Shown here one piece after another: positions 1-8,884 of a stretch of DNA of 64,000 bases. Made by a program: the position numbers and the translations under genes. The stretch is from contig NZ_LKBT01000023.1 of assembly GCF_002699985.1 (NCBI RefSeq), positions 186,001 through 250,000 on the forward strand, given 5' to 3'. Below the pieces are notes generated by a model. That model did not search any database. It was not told where the DNA came from and was given only the letters and a program-made list of their open reading frames with translations. Every line of letters begins with the position of its first letter. Within the stretch, counting starts at the first letter, position 1. The DNA comes from Pseudomonas sp. ICMP 561. GTDB taxonomy: Bacteria; Pseudomonadota; Gammaproteobacteria; Pseudomonadales; Pseudomonadaceae.

Positions 1-1151
1 TGGCCTTTGCCTTCCGGCCGCTGGGGGGGATCTTCTTCGGTATGCTCGGCGACCGGATTGGCCGCAAACGCACCTTGGCAATGACCATTCTATTGATGGC
101 CGCAGCCACCACGCTGATTGGTTTGCTGCCCACCTACGCTGCAATTGGCGTGATGGCGCCGATCCTCCTTACCTTGATCCGCTGCGCCCAAGGCTTCTCG
201 GCAGGCGGTGAATACGCCGGTGCCTGCGCCTACCTTATGGAGCATGCGCCCAGCGATAAACGTGCCTGGTACGGCAGTTTTGTCCCTGTCTCGACTTTTT
301 CCGCATTCGCCGCAGCGGCTGTAGTTGCTTACGCCCTTGAGGCTTCACTGTCACCGGAAGCCATGGGCAGTTGGGGCTGGCGCTTGCCGTTCCTGATTGC
401 TGCGCCGCTGGGTCTGGTCGGTTTGTATCTGCGCTGGAAACTGGATGAAACTCCGGCATTTCAGGCGGTGGCGCAGGAGCATGACGTCGCCCATTCGCCC
501 CTCAAGGAAACCCTGCGCAACCACGGAGCGGCGATTTGCTGCCTGGGCGCATTCGTGTCGCTGACGGCGTTGTCGTTCTATATGTTCACCACGTACTTCG
601 CGACTTACCTGCAAGTAGCGGGTGGTCTGAGTCGTGCGACGGCGTTGCTGGTGTCGTTGATTGCATTGCTCTTTGCCGCAGCGATTTGCCCGTTGGCCGG
701 GTTGTACTCCGACAAGGTCGGGCGCCGCGTGACGGTCATGACCGCGTGCGCGCTGTTGATCGTGGTGGTATTCCCGTCATTCTTGATGGCCAGTTCCGGC
801 TCGTTCGTGGCGTCCATCGTCGGCGTGATGCTGCTGGCGGTCGGCGCGGTACTGTGTGGCGTGGTCACGGCCGCGCTGCTCTCGGAAACCTTTCCGACCC
901 GTACGCGCTACACCGCTTCGGCGATCACTTACAACATGGCTTACACCATCTTCGGCGGCACCGCGCCGTTGATGGCGACCTGGCTGATCACCACTACGGG
1001 CAGCAATTTGTCCCCGGCGTTTTACCTGATTGCCGTGGCATTGCTGGCATTGGCGGGTGGCCTGGCGCTGCCGGAGACCTCGCGGATATCGCTGCATGAT
1101 GTGCCGACGGGGCAGAAGGGCGAGCCGGGTGTGGCAGCGACTCAAGTCTAG
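1..1151 (+). CDS. MHS-family MFS symporter, 5'-truncated by window edge
   Basis: C-terminal part (about 383 residues) of a major facilitator superfamily transporter of the metabolite:H+ symporter (MHS, ProP-like) type. The frame is open from base 3 and continues upstream of the window. The ATG at 42 lies inside the conserved loop after helix 2 and is not the start. Visible signatures are GDRIGRKRTL in that loop and a second SDKVGRRVTV loop between the two halves, with about ten hydrophobic helices. MHS members import organic acids, aromatic acids or osmolytes with protons across the inner membrane; the substrate cannot be read from this fragment. The following gene on the same strand is also MFS but of another subfamily, so the pair is not a duplication. 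Confidence 0.85.
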   Translation, partial: AFAFRPLGGIFFGMLGDRIGRKRTLAMTILLMAAATTLIGLLPTYAAIGVMAPILLTLIRCAQGFSAGGEYAGACAYLMEHAPSDKRAWYGSFVPVSTFSAFAAAAVVAYALEASLSPEAMGSWGWRLPFLIAAPLGLVGLYLRWKLDETPAFQAVAQEHDVAHSPLKETLRNHGAAICCLGAFVSLTALSFYMFTTYFATYLQVAGGLSRATALLVSLIALLFAAAICPLAGLYSDKVGRRVTVMTACALLIVVVFPSFLMASSGSFVASIVGVMLLAVGAVLCGVVTAALLSETFPTRTRYTASAITYNMAYTIFGGTAPLMATWLITTTGSNLSPAFYLIAVALLALAGGLALPETSRISLHDVPTGQKGEPGVAATQV

Positions 1152-1167
1152 ATTTGCAATGCAATCC

Positions 1168-1270
1168 TGTGGGAGCCGGGCTTGCCCGCGATACATGAGA
1201 CGCGAACAGAAGCCACACCGCGTTATCGTTTATCGTCGGAATGCCGCCCAGACCAAGCCCGGCTCCCACA
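1168..1270. repeat. REPIN, 'GTGGGAGC..GGGCTTGCCCGCGAT' class
   Basis: Two REP halves face each other with perfect 16-bp outer arms, TGTGGGAGCCGGGCTT at 1168-1183 and its complement at 1255-1270. The spacer contains a core (about 1214-1250) that recurs almost unchanged in the REPIN at 46912-47012. It fills most of the 239-bp gap between two MFS genes. No promoter for the next gene is obvious in the remainder. Confidence 0.85.
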
Positions 1271-1423
1271 AAAGCCTGCATATCAGTGACAACCCTCTGT
1301 CATCTGCGCAACAAAATGTAGCGGCCATGCCCCAAAAAATGGCACATTGGCGGGCCTTGTGCCGCTGACATATCTTGCAATAACCGGGTCGTGGCACATC
1401 CAATAGCTTCGCGGATGAACTCC

Positions 1424-2653
1424 ATGGACGTAAGCAACGCCTCCACCAGCGCAATTCCTGCTGCAACTCCTCCGAACACCAGCACCAGCAGCCCGCTGGT
1501 CATGCGCATCATCGGTGCTGTGGCACTGGCGCATCTGGTCAACGACTTGATTCAGGCGGTGCTGCCGTCGATCTACCCGCTGCTCAAGGAAAGCTACGGC
1601 CTGACCTTTACGCAGATCGGCCTGATTACCCTGACGTTCCAGATCACTGCCTCGCTGTTGCAACCTTGGGTGGGTTATTACACCGACCGCCATCCCAATC
1701 CGCTGGTATTGCCAGTCGGTTCGCTGTGCACCTTGATCGGTATTCTGATGCTGGCCGTGGTGGGCAGTTTTCCAATGATTCTGCTGGCCTCGGCCCTGAT
1801 CGGTATTGGCTCTTCTACCTTTCACCCGGAAGCTTCACGCATTGCGCGGCTGGCGTCGGGTGGACGGTTTGGACTGGCGCAGTCGACCTTTCAGGTGGGC
1901 GGCAACACCGGCTCAGCGTTTGGCCCGTTGCTGGCGGCAGCGATCATCATTCCGTTCGGTCAGGGGTATGTGGCCTGGTTCGGGCTGGTCGCGCTGTTTT
2001 CTGTGGGACTGCTATACGGCATCAGCCGCTGGTACCGCGCGCACTTGAATCTGTTCAAGCTCAAGCAAGGTCAGGCCGCGAGTCATGGTCTGTCCAAAGG
2101 ACGCGTCACTGGCGCGCTGGTCGTCCTGGCGTTTCTGATCTTCTCCAAGTTCTTCTACATGTCGAGCATCACTAGTTACTTCACCTTCTACCTGATCGAG
2201 AAGTTCGACCTGTCGGTGGCTAATTCCCAGCTGTATCTGTTCCTTTTCCTTGGAGCGGTGGCTGCGGGCACGTTCTTCGGTGGGCCGATTGGCGACCGGA
2301 TTGGCCGTAAAGCGGTGATCTGGTTTTCGATTCTCGGTGCTGCGCCGTTTACCCTCGCGCTGCCTTATGCCGATCTGTTCTGGACCAGCGTGCTGAGCGT
2401 GATCATCGGTTTCATTCTGGCGTCGGCGTTTTCCGCCATTGTGGTGTATGCCCAAGAGCTGGTGCCGGGTAACGTCGGCATGATCGCCGGGATCTTCTTC
2501 GGCCTGATGTTCGGCTTTGGCGGGATTGGTGCGGCCTTGCTGGGTTATCTGGCTGACAGCCACGGCATTCTGTTCGTCTATAACCTGTGTTCCTATCTGC
2601 CGCTTCTGGGGATCCTGGCGATTCTGCTGCCGCGCACTAAAAAAGCCGCTTGA
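1424..2653 (+). CDS. fsr: Fosmidomycin resistance (Fsr)-like MFS exporter
   Basis: About 409 residues, the usual Fsr length. Fsr proteins are inner-membrane drug:H+ antiporters first known for fosmidomycin efflux. Family-type motifs are HLVNDLIQAVLPSIYPLL in helix 1, the FHPEASRIARLASGGR stretch after helix 4, QSTFQVGGN, and GDRIGRKAVIW between the halves; twelve hydrophobic segments can be traced. The start is uncertain: in-frame GTG at 1391, ATG at 1415 and ATG at 1424 are all possible and none has a clear Shine-Dalgarno. The last is chosen because it matches family length and leaves a short polar N-terminus. The gene converges on the next one with only 3 bp between stop codons. The drug specificity is inferred from the family. 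Confidence 0.85.
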   Translation: MDVSNASTSAIPAATPPNTSTSSPLVMRIIGAVALAHLVNDLIQAVLPSIYPLLKESYGLTFTQIGLITLTFQITASLLQPWVGYYTDRHPNPLVLPVGSLCTLIGILMLAVVGSFPMILLASALIGIGSSTFHPEASRIARLASGGRFGLAQSTFQVGGNTGSAFGPLLAAAIIIPFGQGYVAWFGLVALFSVGLLYGISRWYRAHLNLFKLKQGQAASHGLSKGRVTGALVVLAFLIFSKFFYMSSITSYFTFYLIEKFDLSVANSQLYLFLFLGAVAAGTFFGGPIGDRIGRKAVIWFSILGAAPFTLALPYADLFWTSVLSVIIGFILASAFSAIVVYAQELVPGNVGMIAGIFFGLMFGFGGIGAALLGYLADSHGILFVYNLCSYLPLLGILAILLPRTKKAA

Positions 2654-2656
2654 GAT

Positions 2657-3640
2657 TCAGGCGGGCGACGCGGGCAACGTGATGGTTTGAGTCATGTTGC
2701 TTGTGTCACCCAGCCGTGGCCAGATGTCCGAAACGAGGAAAACCCGTTCGGCTTCCTCCCATTCGCCGCTGCCGTTTTCCACCAGCCTTACCAAAAGTTG
2801 CGCCGGAGCCAGCGGGTCCAGTTGAGTCAGCCAGTCCTGCAGTTGTGAATCTTTCCAGGCTTCGGCGTAATGGGCCGGGGCCAGCCAGGCGTGACGAGGC
2901 AATAACTGCCAGCGACCTTCCGGCCGTTGCGCGGTAAATGCGTGCCAATCCTTCTGATGCAGCCAACTGCCGCGCAAGTGCTGGTGATGGACGCCTTGCG
3001 GAGAGTCTGTCTGGCCGGGCCACGGGTAAAGTAGATAGCCCCCAAGCCACAGTTGCGCGTCAAACGTATCGATGCCCAGCGCTGCGAGCAGTTCGCGGCT
3101 TTCCGGGCGGGCGGAAATCGGCAGTTGATGTTGGCTCAGGTGGGCAAGTTTGAGGTCAAGCCGGTCATGGCAACCAGGCCCCAGCCATTGCGCAGGGTCA
3201 CTGCCGTCACCTTGCTGCGGTCCGAGATAGAGCTTTATCGCCAATTCCACGTGGTGCACGCCTTCGGCATCGCGCAGCAGCATGTCCAGCTCACCCAGGG
3301 TTTGGCCGCCCAGGCGAATCGGCAGGTTCGCGGCGATCATCTCGACACCGGGAGCCTGAGCTACTGCAAATTGCCATAAACGCTCGTAATACAGGCCCAG
3401 CCGACGGGTTGCGCCCAGTGCCAGCCAGTGGAGCAGGGCGCTGCTGTCCTGGTCCAGCCTGAGTAGAAAGTCTGCCAATAGTTGAGGTGTTTGCACCCAG
3501 TCGCTGGCAGTCAAAGGATGACGCTGCGGCCACGGCGTTTCGCTCAGCATCGGCGGCGCCAGAATCACCCAGGCCAGGTCCCGCACTTGCGGCGTGCGTA
3601 ACTGGCGGGGCAGGTGGGTGAGGCTGGGGAAAAGAGTCAT
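2657..3640 (-). CDS. DUF1853 family protein
   Basis: About 327 residues matching the DUF1853 family, uncharacterised cytoplasmic proteins suspected from fold to be PD-(D/E)XK nuclease-like. A central stretch reads GELDMLLRD followed by VHHVELAIKLYLG, consistent with the D...ExK arrangement of that fold; this functional idea is inference. The frame is open up to 3778, but that extension would translate the REPIN at 3666-3758, so the ATG at 3640 (MTLFPSLTHLPRQL) is preferred. It is transcribed away from NAD kinase, a neighbour it has in other pseudomonads as far as I recall. No signal peptide or membrane helix is seen. Confidence 0.8.
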   Translation of the reverse strand: MTLFPSLTHLPRQLRTPQVRDLAWVILAPPMLSETPWPQRHPLTASDWVQTPQLLADFLLRLDQDSSALLHWLALGATRRLGLYYERLWQFAVAQAPGVEMIAANLPIRLGGQTLGELDMLLRDAEGVHHVELAIKLYLGPQQGDGSDPAQWLGPGCHDRLDLKLAHLSQHQLPISARPESRELLAALGIDTFDAQLWLGGYLLYPWPGQTDSPQGVHHQHLRGSWLHQKDWHAFTAQRPEGRWQLLPRHAWLAPAHYAEAWKDSQLQDWLTQLDPLAPAQLLVRLVENGSGEWEEAERVFLVSDIWPRLGDTSNMTQTITLPASPA

Positions 3641-3665
3641 GTCCCGAGAGTAGCGGAAATAGAGA

Positions 3666-3758
3666 GTTGTTGGAGCGAGGCTTGCCCGCGAAAGCGTCAG
3701 GTCAGGCGACGATTTCATTACAGGTAGATAGTATTCGCGGGCAAGCCTCGCTCCAACA
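3666..3758. repeat. REPIN, 'TTGGAGCGAGGCTTGCCCGCGAA' class
   Basis: Perfect 25-bp inverted arms at 3666-3690 and 3734-3758 enclose a 43-bp unique spacer. It lies between the divergent DUF1853 and NAD kinase genes, just outside both coding regions. Confidence 0.9.
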
Positions 3759-3860
3759 GATTCACACCATGCATTCAAAAATCACGGTCAGTTTGCCGCT
3801 ACCCCGGCCTTTCGCCCATAATCGCTGTCTTTAAGCCGCATCGAACCCCGCAGGAGCCCC

Positions 3861-4751
3861 ATGGAGCAGTTTCGTAATATCGGCATCATCGGCCGCCTGG
3901 GCAGTGTTCAGGTGCTCGATACCGTGCGCCGACTCAAGAGATTCCTGCTGGAAAGGCACCTGCACGTCATTCTGGAAGACACCATTGCCGAAGTATTGCC
4001 AGGCCACAACCTGCAAACTTCATCGCGCAAGATGCTCGGCGAAGTCTGCGACCTGGTGATCGTGGTGGGTGGTGACGGCAGCCTGCTGGGCGCGGCTCGT
4101 GCGCTGGCCAAGCACAACACGCCGGTGCTGGGCATCAACCGTGGCAGCCTGGGCTTCCTCACCGATATCCGCCCCGACGAACTGGAAATCAAAGTCGCCG
4201 AAGTGCTTGACGGCCATTATCTGGTCGAGAACCGCTTCCTGTTGCAGGCCGAAGTCCGCCGTCACGGCGAAGCCATCGGTCAGGGCGACGCGCTCAACGA
4301 TGTGGTGCTGCACCCCGGCAAGTCGACGCGGATGATCGAGTTCGAGATCTACATCGATGGTCAGTTCGTCTGCAGCCAGAAGGCCGACGGCCTGATCGTC
4401 GCCACGCCTACCGGTTCGACCGCTTATGCGCTTTCCGCTGGCGGGCCAATCATGCATCCCAAGCTGGATGCGATCGTGATTGTGCCGATGTACCCGCACA
4501 CCTTGTCCGGACGGCCCATCGTAGTGGATGGGAACAGTGAGCTGAAAATCGTGGTCTCAAAGGACATGACGATTTATCCGCAAGTCTCCTGCGACGGCCA
4601 GAACCATTTCACCTGCGCGCCGGGTGACACCGTCACGGTCAGCAAGAAGCCGCAGAAACTGCGCCTGATCCACCCACTTGATCACAACTATTACGAAGTC
4701 TGTCGCACCAAGCTGGGCTGGGGTAGCCGGCTTGGTGGTGGAGGCGACTGA
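3861..4751 (+). CDS. nadK: NAD kinase
   Basis: 296-residue ATP-NAD kinase, which phosphorylates NAD to NADP in the cytoplasm. Diagnostic motifs are VVGGDGSLLG (GGDG at about residues 70-73, ATP site), GINRGSLGFLTD, the NE/D-type segment ALNDVVLHPG, and the conserved ATPTGSTAYALSAGGP substrate loop near residue 180. A purine-rich CAGGAG lies 8-12 bp before the ATG. Its stop overlaps the start of the metallophosphoesterase by one base (TGATG), so the two are probably translationally coupled. Confidence 0.97.
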   Translation: MEQFRNIGIIGRLGSVQVLDTVRRLKRFLLERHLHVILEDTIAEVLPGHNLQTSSRKMLGEVCDLVIVVGGDGSLLGAARALAKHNTPVLGINRGSLGFLTDIRPDELEIKVAEVLDGHYLVENRFLLQAEVRRHGEAIGQGDALNDVVLHPGKSTRMIEFEIYIDGQFVCSQKADGLIVATPTGSTAYALSAGGPIMHPKLDAIVIVPMYPHTLSGRPIVVDGNSELKIVVSKDMTIYPQVSCDGQNHFTCAPGDTVTVSKKPQKLRLIHPLDHNYYEVCRTKLGWGSRLGGGGD

Positions 4752-5722
4752 TGTTCGATCCCGCGCGTAGCTACGATTTGATCGGTGACGTGCATGGCTG
4801 TGCCCACACGCTGGAGAAACTGCTCAGCGTGCTGGGTTATCGCTTTCAGGCGGGTGTGTGGCGACATCCTGAGCGCATCGCGTTATTCCTCGGCGACATC
4901 ATTGATCGCGGCCCGCTGATTCGCGAGTCGCTGCACATCGTGCGCGATATGGTGAAGGCGGGGCACGCGCTGTGCATCATGGGCAACCACGAGTTCAATG
5001 CGCTGGGCTGGCATACACCGGCCCCGCCGGAGAGCGGCAAGCAGTTCGTCCGGGAACATTCGCTTCGTCATAGCAAGCTTATGGGCGAGACCCTGGCCCA
5101 GTTCGAGCAATACCCGGACGAGTGGAAGGAATTTGTCGACTGGTTCTACGAGCTGCCGCTGTTCATGGATGCCGGACGTTTCCGCGTGGTACATGCCTGT
5201 TGGGACGCCAGCCTGATCACACCGTTGATCACGATGCATGGCGGTGGCTGCATCAATCAGGAGTTTGTCCAGGCCTCGGCGGTGCAGGGCAGTTTTGCCT
5301 GCGCAGTGTTTGACCGCTTGTTGCGCGGCACCGACATGCGCTTGCCCCATGGCATCACGCTGACCGGCGGCGATGGCCTGATCCGTGAGTTTTTCCGCAC
5401 CAAGTTCTGGGAAGACGACCCGCAAACCTACGGCGACGTGGTGTTTCAGCCGGACGCACTGCCCGAAGGCGTGGCCAAGACGCCACTCTCTACGACTGAA
5501 AAGAACGCCTTGCTGCGCTATGGCGCTGACGAACCCATGCTGTTCGTCGGGCATTACTGGCGCAGCGGGATTCCCGCCCCGATCCGGCCGAACCTGGCTT
5601 GCCTGGATTACAGCGCCGTGCTCTACGGAAAACTGGTCGCCTATCGGCTTGACCAGGAAACCTGCATCGATCCGGACAAGTTTGTCTGGGTGGATGTTGA
5701 ACGTCCCGAAGGGATGGTATGA
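4751..5722 (+). CDS. Calcineurin-like metallophosphoesterase
   Basis: 323-residue metallophosphoesterase of the PPP/ApaH-like fold. The metal-binding motifs occur in order: GDVHG (about residues 11-15), GDIIDRGP (about 54-61) and GNHE (about 83-86), followed by later histidine motifs in VVHACWD and FVGHYW. Such enzymes hydrolyse phosphoesters, sometimes Ap4A or phosphoproteins; the substrate is unknown. The start overlaps the nadK stop by one base, indicating an operon. A 56-bp gap without obvious terminator separates it from the AAA+ gene, so read-through into the AAA+ triad is possible. Confidence 0.9.
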   Translation: MFDPARSYDLIGDVHGCAHTLEKLLSVLGYRFQAGVWRHPERIALFLGDIIDRGPLIRESLHIVRDMVKAGHALCIMGNHEFNALGWHTPAPPESGKQFVREHSLRHSKLMGETLAQFEQYPDEWKEFVDWFYELPLFMDAGRFRVVHACWDASLITPLITMHGGGCINQEFVQASAVQGSFACAVFDRLLRGTDMRLPHGITLTGGDGLIREFFRTKFWEDDPQTYGDVVFQPDALPEGVAKTPLSTTEKNALLRYGADEPMLFVGHYWRSGIPAPIRPNLACLDYSAVLYGKLVAYRLDQETCIDPDKFVWVDVERPEGMV

Positions 5723-5778
5723 GCTTGGCTCTGGAAGTGTTTTTTTCGATCAGCAATTGAAAGTCACAGGGATTGAAT

Positions 5779-7128
5779 ATGGATGACACAACGCTGGATC
5801 AACTGGAAGCGGCATTGCAGGCCTCCCCTGGGAACGTTGCACTGATCGCTTTACTACTCAAAGCGTGTCTTGATCGCGGTGATCACGAGCGCGGGCTCGC
5901 TTTGATTCCAGGTGACCTGGAGCAGATGGTAGGTGCTGACATGCTCAGGCCTGCTGCTGCTCAACTCTACCTTGCTGCGGGCCAGGCGCAGAAGGCACTT
6001 GACCTGACGGTGGGTGACGATCCGCACTCGCGCCTCCTGCGTGCTCGAGCGTTGGCTGACCTTGATCGTCTCAAGGAAGCACAGGTTGAATACCGGGCGG
6101 CGGTCGACGCCAATCCTTCGCTGGAAGATATGGTTCTCTGGCGACGCTTGAACGTTACGGTTTCTGAGTCTGCTGCTCGGGAAGGTCGTCCAAGATTGCG
6201 GGTCATCTCCAATGACGATACCGACCAGAGCGAAGTTCGCCGTCTATTGGTGCCTGATAACGAGACTGTCACGTTTGCCGATATCGGCGGCCTCGATGAC
6301 CTGAAAAAAACCATCCACAAGAAAATCGTTTTACCTTATCAAAAGCCCGGCCTGTTCGAGCGCTTTCGCAAGCGCGTCGGTGGCGGAGTGCTTTTGTACG
6401 GGCCTCCGGGTTGCGGCAAGACATTGCTGGCCAGAGCCACTGCGGGCGAATGCAAGGCCAAGTTCTTCAATGTGGCGATTTCCGATGTGCTGGACATGTA
6501 CATGGGGGAGTCAGAGCGCAAACTGCATGCTTTGTTTGAGCAGGCTCGGGCGCAGACTCCGGCTGTCATGTTTTTCGATGAAGTCGAAGCCCTTGGCGGT
6601 AAACGCTCAAACAGCCGTGACTCGCTTTCTTCCAAGCTTGTCAGCCAGTTTTTGTCAGAGATGGACGGCTTCGCCCACGATAACCAGGGTGTTTTGTTTC
6701 TCGCTGCAACCAATGTGCCTTGGTCTGTGGATTCCGCTTTTCGTCGTCCGGGCCGGTTTGATCGGGTCCTGTTTGTTCCGCCGCCTGACCGTGCAGCCCG
6801 GGAAAGCATGCTGCATTTGATGGTCAAGGGGCGCCCCGTTGCTGACGACATCGACTTCGGTTTTCTCGCTAAAAACACCTCGGGCTTTTCCGGGGCTGAT
6901 TTGAGCGAGCTGGTCGAAACAGCAGCAGACGAGGCCATTGAAGAGTCGATCGACAAGGGCAACGAGCAACCGATTTGTGATCGTCACTTCAAACAGGCTT
7001 TGAAAGAAGTGCGTGCAACAACCCTGGAGTGGCTGACCACGGCCCGAAATTATGCGCGCTACGCCAATGAGGGTAATCAGTACGATGAAGTGCTTGAGTT
7101 CCTTGGCAAGCATGGAAAGGGTAACTGA
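5779..7128 (+). CDS. TPR-AAA+ ATPase (Cdc48/Vps4-like single AAA ring subunit)
   Basis: 449 residues. Residues 1-125 form helical TPR-like repeats, 165-390 a classic AAA module and 395-449 a helical tail. Motifs: Walker A GPPGCGKT (208-215), pore-loop aromatic in DMYMGESE (239-246), Walker B VMFFDE (263-268), sensor-1 Asn312, arginine fingers in FRRPGRFD (321-328), sensor-2 region GFSGADL. It therefore resembles Vps4/katanin/Cdc48 D2 rather than FtsH or ClpX: no protease domain and no zinc site. Such rings thread or remodel protein substrates with ATP. The start is ATG 5779 after a CAGGGA ribosome-binding site. The stop overlaps the next start (TGATG), so it is the first gene of a coupled triad. 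The function is not established; see finding. Confidence 0.85.
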   Translation: MDDTTLDQLEAALQASPGNVALIALLLKACLDRGDHERGLALIPGDLEQMVGADMLRPAAAQLYLAAGQAQKALDLTVGDDPHSRLLRARALADLDRLKEAQVEYRAAVDANPSLEDMVLWRRLNVTVSESAAREGRPRLRVISNDDTDQSEVRRLLVPDNETVTFADIGGLDDLKKTIHKKIVLPYQKPGLFERFRKRVGGGVLLYGPPGCGKTLLARATAGECKAKFFNVAISDVLDMYMGESERKLHALFEQARAQTPAVMFFDEVEALGGKRSNSRDSLSSKLVSQFLSEMDGFAHDNQGVLFLAATNVPWSVDSAFRRPGRFDRVLFVPPPDRAARESMLHLMVKGRPVADDIDFGFLAKNTSGFSGADLSELVETAADEAIEESIDKGNEQPICDRHFKQALKEVRATTLEWLTTARNYARYANEGNQYDEVLEFLGKHGKGN

Positions 7129-7613
7129 TGGCTTCTCAGAGAATGTATCGTATTGAGGATGAGCCGACGCCTGGCCCTCTTGCCAGATTTGCAGTTTCGC
7201 CTTTCTGGCCTTTGCTTGGGCTGATGATGGGCGGGCTCTGGCTGGGTCTGCCGTGGTTTGTGCTGAACTCGATTGCCGTGGGCAGCCCCAACCGTAAAAA
7301 AGAATGGATATGGGTCGCGGTCTGCGCGGTGGGCAGCCTGGTTATCGGTGTGAGTCTGATCCAACTGCTGGAGGCCGGGGCTTTCAGCGATAAAACCCAG
7401 GTCCAATACGCGTTACTGGTGTTAGTGGTGTGGAAACTGTTCGTGGGCTACAGACTGTTCATCCTGCAGGATGCCACCCTCGCGATTTATCAATATTACG
7501 GCGGTGTACTCAATCGATTCGCTCCGCTGGTGGCCTTGGGGGGCGCATTTGTGCTCAAGGGTTTTGTTATCAATCTGGTGCCAGCCACCCTTTGGTATCT
7601 GGTGGTGAGTTGA
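7128..7613 (+). CDS. Four-helix inner-membrane protein of the AAA+/TPR triad
   Basis: 161 residues, not recognised as a named family. A polar N-terminus of about 25 residues is followed by four hydrophobic segments at about 28-50, 60-82, 91-112 and 131-158, and the chain ends within the last helix. The segment PNRKKEW between helices 1 and 2 is positively charged, which by the positive-inside rule suggests a cytoplasmic loop there. It overlaps the AAA+ stop by one base upstream and the TPR gene start by one base downstream, so all three are probably made in fixed proportion. A membrane partner or substrate channel for the ATPase is the simplest inference. Confidence 0.75.
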   Translation: MASQRMYRIEDEPTPGPLARFAVSPFWPLLGLMMGGLWLGLPWFVLNSIAVGSPNRKKEWIWVAVCAVGSLVIGVSLIQLLEAGAFSDKTQVQYALLVLVVWKLFVGYRLFILQDATLAIYQYYGGVLNRFAPLVALGGAFVLKGFVINLVPATLWYLVVS

Positions 7614-8536
7614 TGAACACCTCTTATCTTCTTGAAGTCGCCTACCAGCGTTTCAACGCGGGCCATGAAGACGGTGCGATCGACAGCTTGCGACAGTTGC
7701 TGGCCGACGATCCCGAGTGCGCGGAGGCTCATGCGCTGCTTGCCCTCTGTCTGTTAAACATGCGTCGCTTGCACGCAGCTGTGCATGAGGCCCGGATTGC
7801 GCTCGCCAAGGACCCGCTACTGCCACTGGCGCATTACGCGGCGGCTTTGGTCGACATGGCCTCACGTCGTTTCAAAGACGCCGAACAACATTTGCTACAG
7901 CTGCTGGACCTTGAGCCGATGCAGCCTCGCTATTACCGAAGCCTGGCGGACCTTTATCAATTGACCGGTCGCCTGCAGGACAGCCTGCCGTTGCTTGAAA
8001 AAGCCCTTGAGCTGCAACCGGATGATCCCGCAAACCTGGTCGCCATGGCTGAGTATCATCAAGCCAACGGTAACTGGGAGCAGGCGCACAGTTTTGCGCG
8101 ACAGGCACTGCAAGCTGACGCGGGGTATGCCCCGGCAGTTTTGGTTTTGGGGCACCTGTTGCTGCGCGAGGGTGATATCAATGGCGCCCGAGAGCATGCG
8201 ATCTGGGCTCTGCAGGAAAACGCCAATAACGTTGCGGCGCTGGGACTGCTGACCGCAGTCAAGGCTCGCAGCAATATCTTCATGGGCTTCTGGTGGCGTT
8301 TTAACCGGTGGATGAACGAGCGCGGTTCCACGGGCGCCATCATCTTGCTGCTAGGGATGTTCGTCGTGTACCGGGTGGTGGTAATCACGCTCGCCGGACA
8401 GGGCCTCACCGGTGCTGCCGAGGTTGTGGATTGGTTATGGCTTGGCTTCGCTTTTTACACCTTTGCAGCGCCGCAAATATTCAAGCGCGCGATGGAGAAA
8501 GAAATGACGCAGGTGAAACTGTCCAAGGAATTTTAA
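7613..8536 (+). CDS. TPR protein with C-terminal double membrane anchor
   Basis: 307 residues. The first 215 form about six tetratricopeptide repeats (for example ALLALCLLNMRRLHAAVHEARIAL and LADLYQLTGRLQDSLPLLEKALEL). Two membrane helices follow at about 240-262 and 270-288, then a basic tail ending KLSKEF. With both termini cytoplasmic, the TPR domain would sit on the inner membrane facing the cytosol as a docking platform. The start is ATG 7613, overlapping the preceding stop by one base; the frame is open further upstream but that part is only overlap with the membrane-protein gene. It is the last gene of the triad; an imperfect GC-rich stem lies just after its stop. Confidence 0.8.
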   Translation: MNTSYLLEVAYQRFNAGHEDGAIDSLRQLLADDPECAEAHALLALCLLNMRRLHAAVHEARIALAKDPLLPLAHYAAALVDMASRRFKDAEQHLLQLLDLEPMQPRYYRSLADLYQLTGRLQDSLPLLEKALELQPDDPANLVAMAEYHQANGNWEQAHSFARQALQADAGYAPAVLVLGHLLLREGDINGAREHAIWALQENANNVAALGLLTAVKARSNIFMGFWWRFNRWMNERGSTGAIILLLGMFVVYRVVVITLAGQGLTGAAEVVDWLWLGFAFYTFAAPQIFKRAMEKEMTQVKLSKEF

Positions 8537-8623
8537 AGCCGCAGGCCGGGCTTCCAAATGTCCGGCAGCATGAGGCGCGACACACCTTATTAAATTAGCG
8601 ACATTCACTGGAGAGCGCTCAGC

Positions 8624-8884
8624 ATGTCCTCTTTTGCCGAAATGATTGAAAACATCACCCCGGATATCTACGAAAGCCTGAAGCTGGCAGTAGAAATCGG
8701 GAAGTGGTCCGATGGCCGCAAGCTGACTCAGGAACAGCGCGAGTTGTCCTTGCAGGCGTTGATCGCCTGGGAAGTGCAGAACCTGCCGGAAGACCAGCGC
8801 ATCGGCTACATGGGCCCGCAGGAATGTGCGTCCAAGTCCACGACTGTGCCGAATATCCTGTTCAAGTCGGATGCCATCCATTGA
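8624..8884 (+). CDS. yeaC: DUF1315 (YeaC-like) small protein
   Basis: 86-residue cytoplasmic protein of the YeaC/DUF1315 family. Family-like stretches are IYESLKLAVEIGKWSDG, LTQEQRELSLQALIAWE and GYMGPQEC. The biochemical role is unknown. A good GGAGAG ribosome-binding site precedes the ATG. Its stop overlaps the TTG start proposed for the DUF2797 gene, and pepN follows, an order that I recall from other pseudomonads. Confidence 0.85.
   Translation: MSSFAEMIENITPDIYESLKLAVEIGKWSDGRKLTQEQRELSLQALIAWEVQNLPEDQRIGYMGPQECASKSTTVPNILFKSDAIH

Noticed and set aside
3641..3778. N-terminal extension of the DUF1853 gene
   Set aside because: It would translate a REPIN; the ATG at 3640 gives the normal start.
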